Positions 1-7,468 of a stretch of DNA of 50,121 nucleotides are shown piece after piece. This DNA comes from Pseudomonas sp. R28(2017) (lineage in GTDB: Bacteria; Pseudomonadota; Gammaproteobacteria; Pseudomonadales; Pseudomonadaceae): contig NZ_NEHW01000026.1 of assembly GCF_002112505.1 (NCBI RefSeq), positions 1-50,121 on the forward strand. Direction: 5' to 3'. The translations under genes were made by a program, and so were the position numbers. How positions within the stretch are numbered: position 1 is the first letter of the stretch; each line of letters begins with the position of its first letter. Under the pieces are notes generated by a model. The model did no database searches, had not been told where the DNA came from, and saw only the letters and a list, made by a program, of their open reading frames with translations.

Positions 1-130
1 CGGCATGAAGGATTCCAAGGTGATCGTCGCGATCAACAAGGATGAAGAAGCGCCGATCTTCCAGGTGGCCGATTACGGCCTGGTCGCCGACCTGTTCGAG
101 GCCGTTCCAGAGCTGGAAAAGCTGGTCTGA
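1..130 (+). CDS. etfA: Electron transfer flavoprotein alpha subunit, C-terminal end (partial)
   Basis: This is the last 42 codons of a gene that begins outside the window; the reading frame starts at base 2 and the TGA is at 128-130. The visible peptide begins GMKDSKVIVAINKDEEAPIF and ends in a run matching the FAD-binding C-terminal domain of EtfA, where the conserved SxxIVAINxDxxAPIF strand contacts the flavin adenine dinucleotide. EtfAB carries electrons from acyl-CoA dehydrogenases to the membrane ubiquinone oxidoreductase. A strong intrinsic terminator follows 23 bases later, so this is the end of the etf operon. Only the C-terminus can be judged, but the match is distinctive. Confidence 0.93.
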   Translation, partial: GMKDSKVIVAINKDEEAPIFQVADYGLVADLFEAVPELEKLV

Positions 131-153
131 TCCGCCAGCTTCACTTATAAAGA

Positions 154-187
154 AGCCCGGCCCTCGCATCGAGGGCCGGGCTTTTTT
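154..187 (+). terminator. Intrinsic terminator of etfA
   Basis: A perfect 12-bp stem (154-165 with 171-182) closes a five-base loop and runs into six T residues. It separates the etf operon from the following envelope genes. Confidence 0.93.
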
Positions 188-209
188 GTTGTCGGGCAAG
201 GAGTGAGGG

Positions 210-1031
210 ATGGTGTTGCGCGAAGCGGGCAGGGTGCTGGCATGCATGGTGGCGCTGTTGTCGCCGGTGGTGATGGCGGCAGGCAAGTGCGAGCGACTGG
301 TGGCCACGGGCAGCCCGGACGCACCGCCCTACGCCTGGCAGGACCCGAGCGATCCGAAACACCTGATCGGTGCCAATGTCGACCTGCTGCGCCAGGTGCT
401 TGGCGAGCTGGGGGTGAACGTCGAGGTGCTCAGTGCCGGCCGGCGCGATCAGGCGCTGGAAGAGGTGCGCAGCGGGCGCATGGACCTGCTGATCGATACC
501 CCCCTGCAAGTGGAGCAATTGACTGCGCTGGACTACATCCATCCGCCCTTGCAGCTCAATGAATACCTGGTCTGGACGCGCCATGACGCGACCCTGGAGG
601 TCGACGGCCCGGCTGACCTGGCCAAGTATCAGGGCAGCCTGTCCGAGCGTGCGCGCCTGACCCCGGCATTCACCGCCTTTGCCAAGGCGCAGCTCAAGCT
701 GGTGCCGGCGCAGAACCTCACCCAGGCCTTCCAGAAGCTGGTGCTGGGCCAGGTCGATTATGTGTTGGCCGGGCGCTACTCGGGCATGGCCATGGCCCAG
801 AGCCTGGGCATGAGCAACAACCTCATCGCTCGCGGCTTGCCGGTGGACCGCCCCGGTCTGTATCTGGCCGTGTCGCACAATTCGGCCTGCAATGACGCGT
901 GGTTGCGTGGGCAATTGGCGAAAAAGCTGACAGAATTGCCGATCTCCGGTGCGTCCGAAGCCGTGCTGCAGCGTAATGTCGAGCGTTGGAAAGCGCAGAT
1001 GCAAGTGCAGGCGGACGCCCCAAAACATTAG
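210..1031 (+). CDS. Periplasmic solute-binding protein (SBP_bac_3 type)
   Basis: The 273-residue product has a signal peptide (residues 1 to about 24, ending VVMAAG) followed by one type-II periplasmic binding domain of the family used by polar amino acid ABC transporters. Recognisable pieces are the PPYAW ligand-loop segment, GANVDLLRQVLGELGV, and the RSGRMDLLIDTPL stretch. No permease or ATPase gene lies next to it, so it may be an orphan binding protein or a sensor-type domain; the ligand cannot be read from sequence. The ATG is preceded by GGAGTGAGGG, a good ribosome binding site. Only 9 bases separate it from the next gene, and together with the following two lipoprotein genes it looks like a three-gene envelope operon. 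Confidence 0.85.
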   Translation: MVLREAGRVLACMVALLSPVVMAAGKCERLVATGSPDAPPYAWQDPSDPKHLIGANVDLLRQVLGELGVNVEVLSAGRRDQALEEVRSGRMDLLIDTPLQVEQLTALDYIHPPLQLNEYLVWTRHDATLEVDGPADLAKYQGSLSERARLTPAFTAFAKAQLKLVPAQNLTQAFQKLVLGQVDYVLAGRYSGMAMAQSLGMSNNLIARGLPVDRPGLYLAVSHNSACNDAWLRGQLAKKLTELPISGASEAVLQRNVERWKAQMQVQADAPKH

Positions 1032-1040
1032 GAAGAATGC

Positions 1041-1394
1041 GTGAGAACCCAATCCCTTATCCTGGCCGTGGCCATGCTCGGCCTGGCTGGCTGCGCCAAC
1101 GACCCGGCGCCCAATGAGCAGATGCGAATTTCCGAGCAGGCGCTGGAGCAGGCCAAGGCAGTCGGTGCAACCGACCAGGTCGAGGCCCTGAAGCTGGCCG
1201 AAGACAAGTTCGCCCGGGCCAAGACCAACATGCTGACCGAGGACTACCGTGACGCGCGCATGCGCGCCGAGCAGGCCGAGCTGGACGCGCGCCTGGCCGA
1301 GGCCCAGGTGCTGAACCAGAAGAGCGAAGAGCAGCTTCAGCTGCTGCAGACGCGGGTCAAGCGCCTGCGCAAGCAACTGGAGGTGCAGCCATGA
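1041..1394 (+). CDS. DUF4398 lipoprotein
   Basis: A 117-residue lipoprotein that begins with GTG (GTGAGAACC) after an AGGAAG ribosome binding site. The signal peptide ends in a lipobox LAGC with the lipidated cysteine at residue 18. The mature part is almost wholly helical, rich in Ala, Glu, Gln, Lys and Leu with heptad-like spacing, as in the DUF4398 family, and likely forms a coiled coil at the inner face of the outer membrane. Its stop overlaps the ATG of the following OmpA-family gene by four bases (ATGA), so the two are translationally coupled and probably work together in the envelope. Exact function is unknown. Confidence 0.85.
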   Translation: MRTQSLILAVAMLGLAGCANDPAPNEQMRISEQALEQAKAVGATDQVEALKLAEDKFARAKTNMLTEDYRDARMRAEQAELDARLAEAQVLNQKSEEQLQLLQTRVKRLRKQLEVQP

Positions 1395-2200
1395 TGCGCT
1401 TCAACGCCAAGGCTGTGGCACTGCTGGTGTTGCTGGCCGGTTTGCAGGGGTGTGCCAGCCAGCGCAGTTCGGCGGCGCTGGACGACGCCACTGCGGCCTT
1501 CCAGAAGGTCAAGGACGATGCCGATGTGCTGCGCAGCGCCCCGCGTGATGTGATCCGCGCCGGTGAGTCGCTGTCCCGCGCCGAGCGCCTGTCCAGCTAC
1601 ATCGGTACGGGCAGTGACGTGCGCCATTATGCCTACCTGAGCCAGCGCTACAGCGAGATTGCCAGCGAGCATGCCAAGCTGGCGCTGAACGAGGAGCGCC
1701 GGGCCAAGCTCGACCTCGAACGTCAGCGTCTGCAGTTGGCCCTGCGCGAGGCCAAGTTGGCCAGTGTGCAGCAGCAGGGTAAATGGGTGGAAAACCAGAT
1801 TGCCGCGTTGGCTTCGGAGCAGGCTGACCGGGGCCTGGTGATGACCCTGAGTGACGTGCTGTTCGACACCGGCAGTGCCGACCTGAAGAATTCCGCCAGC
1901 CGCACCGTGCTCAAGCTGGTGCAGTTCCTTCAGCTCAACCCGCGTCGCGTGGTGCGGATCGAAGGCTATACCGACAGCACCGGCACGCCTGAGGACAACC
2001 TCAAGCTGTCGCGCGATCGTGCCCAGTCGGTGGCCGACATGCTGGTCGACCTGGGGATCAATGAAAAACGCCTGCAGGTCGAAGGCTATGGCGACCAGTA
2101 TCCGATCGAGGCCAATGCCTCGGAGCGGGGCAGGGCGCAGAACCGCCGGGTCGAGATCGTCTTCTCGGACGACAAGGGCAAGCTCGCACCGGCCCGCTAA
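1391..2200 (+). CDS. OmpA-family peptidoglycan-associated lipoprotein with DUF4398 N-terminus
   Basis: The 269-residue product has a lipobox LQGC (Cys21), a long helical region (about 30-145) of the DUF4398 type, and a C-terminal OmpA-like domain (about 150-262). The peptidoglycan-binding signature is clear: LFDTGSADL, then EGYTDSTG, NLKLSRDRAQSV, EGYGD and NRRVEI. In this family the Asp and Arg of these motifs hold meso-diaminopimelate, so the protein should tether the outer membrane to the cell wall. It overlaps the preceding DUF4398 lipoprotein gene by four bases; the N-terminal half looks like a relative of that protein, which suggests a partner or a duplication followed by fusion to OmpA. 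Confidence 0.9.
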   Translation: MMRFNAKAVALLVLLAGLQGCASQRSSAALDDATAAFQKVKDDADVLRSAPRDVIRAGESLSRAERLSSYIGTGSDVRHYAYLSQRYSEIASEHAKLALNEERRAKLDLERQRLQLALREAKLASVQQQGKWVENQIAALASEQADRGLVMTLSDVLFDTGSADLKNSASRTVLKLVQFLQLNPRRVVRIEGYTDSTGTPEDNLKLSRDRAQSVADMLVDLGINEKRLQVEGYGDQYPIEANASERGRAQNRRVEIVFSDDKGKLAPAR

Positions 2201-2211
2201 GGATCGGAAAA

Positions 2212-2240
2212 CGGGGCCGCTTTGCGGCTCCGGGTTAATT
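2212..2240 (+). terminator. Probable terminator after the OmpA lipoprotein gene
   Basis: A 9-bp GC-rich stem (2212-2220 with 2224-2232, one G-T pair) lies 12 bases after the stop codon. The T-tract is poor (GGTTAATTGTTT), so efficiency is uncertain. Confidence 0.6.
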
Positions 2241-2269
2241 GTTTAGACAGATGTCACACAACTCTGCTG

Positions 2270-2328
2270 TTGACTACCTTGCCATCTGTCCCAGTACACT
2301 TTGCAACTGTTACGGTATGCTCTACCGT
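2270..2328 (+). promoter_or_regulatory. Promoter and possible operator of the MocR-type regulator
   Basis: A TTGACT -35 (2270-2275) and a TACACT -10 (2295-2300) are 19 bases apart, somewhat long. Just downstream lies an inverted repeat ACGGTA-TGCTC-TACCGT (2312-2328), at about the expected transcription start. MocR/PdxR regulators commonly bind repeats near their own or a divergent promoter, so this is a candidate autoregulation site. Both calls rest on sequence inspection only. Confidence 0.45.
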
Positions 2329-2378
2329 CAGTGAGTCGTACAAGAACAACGAGCCCGCCCGCGTGCCGAGACTGCCCC

Positions 2379-3821
2379 ATGACCAACCTGCTGTTGTACC
2401 AGCGTATCGCCCAGCAACTGGCCGATGACATCCGTCGCGGTGTCTACCAGCCAGGCGAACGCGTACCGTCTGTGCGCAAGATGAGCGCCCAGCTCAACGT
2501 CAGCCATGCCACGGTGTTGCAGGCCTACGCCAATCTCGAGGACCAGGGCCTGATCCGTGCCCGGCCGCAGTCGGGCTACTACGTGCACCAGACGCCCGCC
2601 CTGACCGCGCAGACGCCGGATATCGCCCGGGTCGAGCGCCCCGGCCTGGTCACCCGTGCCAGCATCATCCAGCAGGTATTGACCGAGGCGCGGCGCGATG
2701 GCGTGTTCCCGTTCGGCGCTGCCGTGCCGCACGTCGATTACCTGCCTGTGCGCGCGCTGCACCAGCAGATCGCCAAGGTCACCCGCTTTCACAGCCCGCG
2801 TGCCTTCAGCTACATGTTCAGCCCGGGTTTCGAGCCGCTGCGCCGGCAGATCGCCATCCGCATGCGCGATGCCGGCGTGCTGGTCGACCCGCGTGAGGTG
2901 ATCGTCACCCATGGCTGTGTCGATGCCTTGCAAATGTCGCTGCGCGTGCTGACGCGCCCGGGTGACCTGATAGCGGCCGAGTCGCCGACCTATTACGGGC
3001 TCCTGCAGCTGGCTGACCTGCTGGGGCTGAAGGTGATCGAGATCCCCAGTGACCCGTCCACCGGCATCAGCCTCGAAGCCCTGCAGCTGGCCGCCAACCA
3101 GTGGTCGATCAAGGCGTTGGTGTTGACCACGCGCCTGAGCAACCCACTGGGCGGCACGGTGCCGGAAGAGCGGCAAAAGCAGTTGCTGCGCCTGGCGTCG
3201 GACTTCGATATCCAGATCATCGAAGACGACATCTATGGCGAGTTGATGTTCGAGCAGGGCAAGACCAAGGCGCTCAAGGCCTTCGACCGGCTGGACCGGG
3301 TCATCTATTGTTCGAGCTTTTCCAAGACGCTGTCGCCCGGGGTGCGGGTTGGCTGGATGGTAGCGGGGCGTTACCAGGATGAAATCCAGCGCCTGCAGAC
3401 CTTCACCACCCACTCGGCGTGCAGCGTGACGCAGATGGGCGTGGCGGCGTACCTGGAAAACGGCGGCTACGACCGGCACCTGCGCTATATCCGCCAGGAG
3501 TATCGCAAGAACCTCAGTGCCTACCAGCTGGCGGTGCAGCAGCACTTCCCGGAGGGTACCCAGATGACCCGGCCAACCGGTGGCTTCATTCTCTGGGTCA
3601 GCCTGCCAGGGCGGGTCAATACCCAGGAGCTGCATGTGCGCGCGCTGGAGCAGGGTATCAGTATCGCGCCCGGGCTGATCTTCAGTAACACCGAGCAGTT
3701 CAACCACTGCATCCGGCTCAACTGCGGCATTCCCTGGAACAAGGAGGCCGAGCGGGCGGTCATCACGCTCGGGTTGCTGGCCCAGCAATTGTGCCGGGAA
3801 TCGCAGCCCTCACTTTTGTAG
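2379..3821 (+). CDS. MocR/PdxR-family regulator (GntR HTH fused to aminotransferase fold)
   Basis: From the ATG at 2379 the product is 480 residues. Residues about 1-72 form a GntR winged helix (DDIRRGVYQPGERVPSVRKM, then VSHATVLQAYANLEDQGLI). The rest is a fold-type I PLP-dependent aminotransferase domain with SNPLGG, an EDDIYGEL stretch and SSFSKTLSPGVRVGW, whose Lys should bind pyridoxal phosphate. Such proteins act as ligand-responsive regulators more often than as enzymes. The reading frame is open back to a TTG at 2301, but that start would precede the GntR domain by 26 unrelated residues and would lie inside the promoter/operator region, so 2379 is preferred. No divergent target gene is present; the regulated genes are unknown. 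Confidence 0.88.
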   Translation: MTNLLLYQRIAQQLADDIRRGVYQPGERVPSVRKMSAQLNVSHATVLQAYANLEDQGLIRARPQSGYYVHQTPALTAQTPDIARVERPGLVTRASIIQQVLTEARRDGVFPFGAAVPHVDYLPVRALHQQIAKVTRFHSPRAFSYMFSPGFEPLRRQIAIRMRDAGVLVDPREVIVTHGCVDALQMSLRVLTRPGDLIAAESPTYYGLLQLADLLGLKVIEIPSDPSTGISLEALQLAANQWSIKALVLTTRLSNPLGGTVPEERQKQLLRLASDFDIQIIEDDIYGELMFEQGKTKALKAFDRLDRVIYCSSFSKTLSPGVRVGWMVAGRYQDEIQRLQTFTTHSACSVTQMGVAAYLENGGYDRHLRYIRQEYRKNLSAYQLAVQQHFPEGTQMTRPTGGFILWVSLPGRVNTQELHVRALEQGISIAPGLIFSNTEQFNHCIRLNCGIPWNKEAERAVITLGLLAQQLCRESQPSLL

Positions 3822-3882
3822 GCTTGCCAGCGGCGGGCGGAACAGGGAGCATACGCACTTTTCCAGTCCCGCCTGTCTGTCG

Positions 3883-4356
3883 ATGTCCATGAATCTGTTG
3901 CGATGTGCCGCCTTGATGATCTGTTTGGCCCCGTTCTGCCTGCCGTGTGGTGGGGCTCAGGCTGCGCAGCCTGCTGCCCATGTGCAGGCGGGGCATGACA
4001 AGGCCGCAGGCAAGGCGTCAGCAACACCGGCAGCCAAGGCCAAGGTGGCCAGTAAGGCCAAAGCCAAACCCAGGCCCAAGCCGGTCAGCAAGGCGATCAC
4101 GCAACCGTTGCCCAAGGCCAGGCTCGACCTGAGCTTGCCGACCGACATGGTCAAGAACCTCGAGCCTGAAGTGGGCGATGCTTCGACACGCCGCAAACCT
4201 TTGCTGCCTGCCATGTTCACGGAAAAGCCGGAAACCAGCGACAGCCCCTTCCAGCTCAACGGTCGCTTGATCAGCAACGAGATGCAGCTGCAGCTGCGCA
4301 ACGACAGCCGCCGCGATGTGGAAGGCGCAGCAATCGAATTCGAGTTCCGCAACTGA
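3883..4356 (+). CDS. Exported basic hypothetical protein
   Basis: A 157-residue protein not recognised beyond general features. A signal peptide ends near residue 27 (GGAQA). It is followed by a low-complexity segment rich in Ala, Lys and Pro (about 30-75, with KAKAKPRPKP), then a more ordered C-terminal part (about 80-157) containing PFQLNGRLISNEMQLQLRN and ending IEFEFRN. The Lys/Pro/Ala tract resembles flexible periplasmic linkers, so the mature protein is likely periplasmic. An internal ATG at 3889 would also fit. No good ribosome binding site is seen at either start, which lowers certainty about the exact start but not about the reading frame. Confidence 0.7.
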   Translation: MSMNLLRCAALMICLAPFCLPCGGAQAAQPAAHVQAGHDKAAGKASATPAAKAKVASKAKAKPRPKPVSKAITQPLPKARLDLSLPTDMVKNLEPEVGDASTRRKPLLPAMFTEKPETSDSPFQLNGRLISNEMQLQLRNDSRRDVEGAAIEFEFRN

Positions 4357-4405
4357 GCAGGGTCAACTGACTGCCGGGTCACGGCAGATTTCATCGGGCC
4401 AGCAA

Positions 4406-4434
4406 TTTCAAACGCATGTTTGAGCGGTTACTAT
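4406..4434 (+). promoter_or_regulatory. Sigma70-like promoter with PsrA-like box
   Basis: TTTCAA (4406-4411) and TACTAT (4429-4434) are spaced by 17 bases. Overlapping the -35 is a palindrome TCAAAC-GCAT-GTTTGA (4408-4423). Its core CAAAC-N4-GTTTG matches the published binding consensus of the Pseudomonas TetR-family regulator PsrA (G/CAAAC N2-4 GTTTG/C), which responds to long-chain fatty acids. The position would let the bound protein block RNA polymerase. Binding itself is an inference. Confidence 0.55.
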
Positions 4435-4480
4435 CCAGGGACGTTCGTCCCGTTTTGCTTCAGGGAGTCCTGATTTAGCC

Positions 4481-4735
4481 ATGAATTGTCGTGAGGGCTG
4501 TGGTGCCTGCTGCATCGCCCCGTCCATCAGCTCGGCGATGCCGCGCATGCCTCAGGGCAAGCCGGCAGGCGAGCGCTGCCTGCACCTGACTGCGGAAAAC
4601 CTCTGCGACCTGTTCGGCAAGCCCGAGCGGCCGGCGGTGTGTGGCGGTTTCAAGGCGGATGTCGAGGTGTGTGGCAATGACCGCGACGAGGCGATCAGGA
4701 TTCTTGGCTGGTGGGAGCAGATAACGGCGGCGTGA
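4481..4735 (+). CDS. YkgJ-family cysteine-cluster protein
   Basis: A compact 84-residue cytoplasmic protein with the YkgJ/UPF0153 arrangement of cysteines: MNCREGCGACC at the start, then C-L-H-L-T-A-E-N-L-C and a CGG later in the chain. The family is thought to bind zinc or an iron-sulfur cluster, but its role is not settled. It is followed 30 bases later by the START-domain gene, and both appear to be read from the promoter at 4406-4434. Start chosen at the ATG preceding the first Cys motif; the upstream AGGGAG is a fair ribosome binding site although rather far away. Confidence 0.85.
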   Translation: MNCREGCGACCIAPSISSAMPRMPQGKPAGERCLHLTAENLCDLFGKPERPAVCGGFKADVEVCGNDRDEAIRILGWWEQITAA

Positions 4736-4765
4736 AAGGCTGGATCTTCGACAACAAGGATAAAC

Positions 4766-5374
4766 ATGATGAGATCGTTCAAGCGTATTGCACTGCTGTG
4801 TGGCATGGGTGTCCTGCTGGCGCCGGCTGCCTGGGCTGAGAACTGGCAAGTGGCCAAGGACGAGGAGGGGATCAAGGTTTCGCTCAGTGAGGTGGCGGGC
4901 TCCAAGTACAAGGCCTACCAGGGCGTGACCCTGATCAAGGCGCCGCTGGCCAAGGTCCAGGCGCTGCAGGAAGACGTGGCAGGGGCGTGTGCCTGGATTC
5001 ACGAGTGCAAATCGCAGAAGCTGCTCAAGCATGAAGGCGATCAGAGCTGGACCTACACCCAGTTCAATACGCCATGGCCGGTGACGCCGCGTGATTCGGT
5101 GTTGCACGTGACCACGGTCAAGGGCGCGGATGGCAGCTTGACGCGAAACCTCAAAGAAGAGCCGACGTACATTCCGGAAGAGAAGGGCTTTGTACGGGTG
5201 GCGAAGGTGGAAGGTTTCTGGAAGCTGGTGCCCAAGGGTGACAGTACCGAGGTGACTTACCAGGTGCACACCGAGCCTGGCGGCAGCGTGCCCTCGATGA
5301 TCGCCAACAAGTTTGTGGTCGATTCGCCGTTCAATACCCTCAAGGCGCTGCGCGAGCGGGCCGAGAAGAACTGA
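4766..5374 (+). CDS. START-domain lipid-binding-like protein, exported
   Basis: The 202-residue product has a signal peptide (1-24, ending APAAWA) and then a single START/Bet-v1-like domain (about 28-195): WQVAKDEEGIKVSLSEV, CAWIHECKSQKLL, NTPWPVTPRDSVL and WKLVPKGDSTEVTYQVHTEPGGSVPSMIAN. START domains form a hydrophobic cavity for lipids or sterols, and bacterial exported members are common in Pseudomonas, with no assigned ligand. The ribosome binding site AAGGATAA is close to the ATG. It is the last gene of a short operon with the YkgJ gene and ends at a terminator shared with gltA. A link to lipid metabolism is suggested by the PsrA-like box upstream. Confidence 0.9.
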   Translation: MMRSFKRIALLCGMGVLLAPAAWAENWQVAKDEEGIKVSLSEVAGSKYKAYQGVTLIKAPLAKVQALQEDVAGACAWIHECKSQKLLKHEGDQSWTYTQFNTPWPVTPRDSVLHVTTVKGADGSLTRNLKEEPTYIPEEKGFVRVAKVEGFWKLVPKGDSTEVTYQVHTEPGGSVPSMIANKFVVDSPFNTLKALRERAEKN

Positions 5375-5392
5375 GTTCGGCTCACCGGCAAT

Positions 5393-5422
5393 AAAAAAAG
5401 GCTGCCCGAGGGCAGCCTTTTT
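5393..5422. terminator. Bidirectional terminator between START gene and gltA
   Basis: AAAAAGGCTGCC-CGAG-GGCAGCCTTTTT forms a strong hairpin with an A-tract on one side and a T-tract on the other, suited to stop transcription from both convergent genes. Confidence 0.93.
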
Positions 5423-5440
5423 GCGTTCGGCGCGCAGCGC

Positions 5441-6730
5441 TTACTTGCGGTCCTTCAGCTCGACGATGTCGCGCTGCAGCTCGCCGGTGTACAGCTGGCG
5501 AGGGCGGCCGATCTTGTACGGGCTGGAGAGCATTTCTTTCCAGTGCGAGATCCAGCCGACAGTACGTGCCAGGGCGAATATCACGGTGAACATGCTGGTC
5601 GGAATGCCGATCGCCTTGAGGATGATGCCCGAGTAGAAGTCGACGTTCGGGTACAGCGAGCGCTCGATGAAGTACGGATCGGTCAGGGCGATCTCTTCCA
5701 GGCGCATGGCCAGTTCCAGCTGTGGATCGTTCTTGATGCCCAGCTCGCCCAGGACTTCGTCGCAGGTCTTCTTCATCACGGTGGCGCGCGGGTCGCGGTT
5801 CTTGTAGACGCGGTGACCGAAGCCCATGAGCTTGAACGGGTCGTTCTTGTCCTTGGCCTTGGCGATGTACTTGTCGATGTTCGAGACATCGCCAATTTCA
5901 TCGAGCATGGTCAGGACCGCTTCGTTCGCACCGCCGTGGGCCGGGCCCCACAGTGCGGCGATACCGGCAGCGATACAGGCGAACGGGTTGGCACCCGAGG
6001 AGCCTGCCAGGCGCACGGTGGAGGTGGAGGCGTTCTGCTCGTGGTCGGCGTGGAGGATGAAGATCCGGTCCATCGCCTTGGCCAGCACCGGGCTGATCGG
6101 TTTGATCTCGCACGGGGTGTTGAACATCATGTGCAGGAAGTTTTCCGCGTACGACAGGTCGTTGCGCGGATACATCATCGGCTGGCCCATGGAGTACTTG
6201 TAAACCATCGCGGCCAGGGTCGGCATCTTGGCGACCAGGCGCACCGCGGAGATTTCGCGGTGTTGCGGGTTATTGATGTCCAGGGAGTCGTGGTAGAACG
6301 CCGACAGGGCGCCGACCACACCGCACATCACCGCCATCGGGTGAGCGTCACGGCGGAAACCGTTGAAGAACGACTTCAGCTGCTCGTGAACCATGGTGTG
6401 GTTCTTCACGGTGCTGACGAACTGTGCCTTCTGCTCGGCATTCGGCAGTTCGCCGTTGAGCAGCAGGTAGCAGGTTTCCAGGTAGTCCGATTTCTCGGCG
6501 AGCTGTTCGATCGGGTAGCCGCGGTGCAGCAGCACGCCCTTGTCGCCGTCGATGTAGGTGATCTTCGACTCGCACGAGGCGGTTGCCATGAAACCAGGGT
6601 CGAAGGTGAAGTGACCAGTGGCCCCCAACCCGCGGACGTCGATTACATCAGGACCAACGGTGCCGGTTAAAATGGGCAGCTCGACGGGGGCAGCGCCCTC
6701 GATGACCAACTGCGCTTTTTTGTCAGCCAT
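5441..6730 (-). CDS. gltA: Citrate synthase
   Basis: The 429-residue enzyme condenses acetyl-CoA and oxaloacetate to citrate, the entry step of the TCA cycle. It is of the large hexameric Gram-negative type that NADH inhibits allosterically, as judged by its length and the N-terminal domain (GTVGPDVIDVRGL). Catalytic segments are visible: HADHEQNASTSTVR with the first active-site His, GFGHRVYKNRDPRATVMK with the second His, and FYSGIILKAIGIP near the catalytic Asp. It is divergent from the sdh-suc operon, the standard arrangement in pseudomonads. The start ATG (complement of 6728-6730) is preceded by AGGAGG, an ideal ribosome binding site. Confidence 0.98.
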   Translation of the reverse strand: MADKKAQLVIEGAAPVELPILTGTVGPDVIDVRGLGATGHFTFDPGFMATASCESKITYIDGDKGVLLHRGYPIEQLAEKSDYLETCYLLLNGELPNAEQKAQFVSTVKNHTMVHEQLKSFFNGFRRDAHPMAVMCGVVGALSAFYHDSLDINNPQHREISAVRLVAKMPTLAAMVYKYSMGQPMMYPRNDLSYAENFLHMMFNTPCEIKPISPVLAKAMDRIFILHADHEQNASTSTVRLAGSSGANPFACIAAGIAALWGPAHGGANEAVLTMLDEIGDVSNIDKYIAKAKDKNDPFKLMGFGHRVYKNRDPRATVMKKTCDEVLGELGIKNDPQLELAMRLEEIALTDPYFIERSLYPNVDFYSGIILKAIGIPTSMFTVIFALARTVGWISHWKEMLSSPYKIGRPRQLYTGELQRDIVELKDRK

Positions 6731-6787
6731 GTGGCCTCCTATTAATGCTTGAAATCATCAGACAGCCCCCCACGCAGGGCCCGCACC

Positions 6788-6815
6788 ACTATAGAGAAGT
6801 AAATTCGAATGTCAA
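6788..6815 (-). promoter_or_regulatory. gltA promoter
   Basis: On the minus strand TTGACA (6815-6810) and TATAGT (6793-6788) are spaced by 16 bases, a near-consensus sigma70 promoter about 60 bases before the gltA start codon. Confidence 0.85.
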
Positions 6816-6929
6816 TTTGCCTAAAGGCTGGTTGAAAGGCCCTCTGAAGCCTGATTTTTCTAGAATTTCTCGCCCATTTACGCCTTTTGCCCGCTAAAGG
6901 CAATCCGCTATTTGGGCTACCCCGTCACG

Positions 6930-6958
6930 TTGTCATAAGCAGCCTAACTGTCTATACT
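6930..6958 (+). promoter_or_regulatory. sdhC promoter
   Basis: TTGTCA (6930-6935) and TATACT (6953-6958) are separated by exactly 17 bases, a strong sigma70 match and the likely main promoter of the sdh-suc genes. Confidence 0.88.
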
Positions 6959-7081
6959 CGGCACCCGACTCCCAGGGGCTTGCAAGCCCGAACTGCTGGG
7001 GGTCGCCGTTCCCTGGGTGGTGGGTACCTGACCAGTACACTTACCAACAACTTTGCCCTGATTCGCTAGGGGCTCTTCAGT

Positions 7082-7468
7082 GTGAAAAAAGCCGTGAAAA
7101 GCCAACGACCTGTAAACCTAGACCTAAGGACCATCAAGCTTCCTGTCACTGCGTACACGTCCATTCTGCACCGTATCTCCGGCGTCATCCTGTTCCTCGG
7201 CCTTGCCATCATGCTTTATGCACTGGGCAAGTCGCTGGGTTCCGAGGAAGGCTTCGGTGAGGTGAAGGCGTGTCTGACCAGCCCGCTGGCCAAGTTCGTG
7301 ACCTGGGGCCTGCTGTCCGCCCTGCTTTATCACCTCGTGGCAGGTGTACGCCACCTGATCATGGACATGGGTATCGGTGAGACGCTGGAAGGCGGCAAGC
7401 TGGGCTCGAAAATCGTGATCGTCATCTCCGTGGTGCTGATCGTTCTGGTGGGAGTTTGGGTATGGTAA
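7082..7468 (+). CDS. sdhC: Succinate dehydrogenase cytochrome b556 subunit
   Basis: A 128-residue inner-membrane protein with three hydrophobic helices, one of the two anchors of complex II that bind haem b and ubiquinone. The family signature RPVNLDLRTIKLPVTAYTSI followed by LHRISG is present, and the His in LLYHLVAGVRHLIMD is in the usual haem-ligand region. Translation begins at GTG (GTGAAAAAAGCC), with AGGGG 12 bases upstream. It is the first gene of sdhCDAB, and its stop overlaps the start of sdhD, so membrane anchors are made in step. Confidence 0.97.
   Translation: MKKAVKSQRPVNLDLRTIKLPVTAYTSILHRISGVILFLGLAIMLYALGKSLGSEEGFGEVKACLTSPLAKFVTWGLLSALLYHLVAGVRHLIMDMGIGETLEGGKLGSKIVIVISVVLIVLVGVWVW

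Larger units (their letters stand above)
6731..7081. other. gltA-sdhC divergent intergenic region
   Basis: These 351 bases hold no gene. They contain the gltA promoter, the sdhC promoter and an sdhC leader of roughly 115 bases. The leader can fold: GGGCTT-GC-AAGCCC is a perfect short inverted repeat around 6977-6990, enclosed by CCCAG and CTGGG arms. Pseudomonas sdh mRNA is a known target of iron-responsive small RNAs, so this leader is a likely control region, but no specific pairing was tested. Confidence 0.7.
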
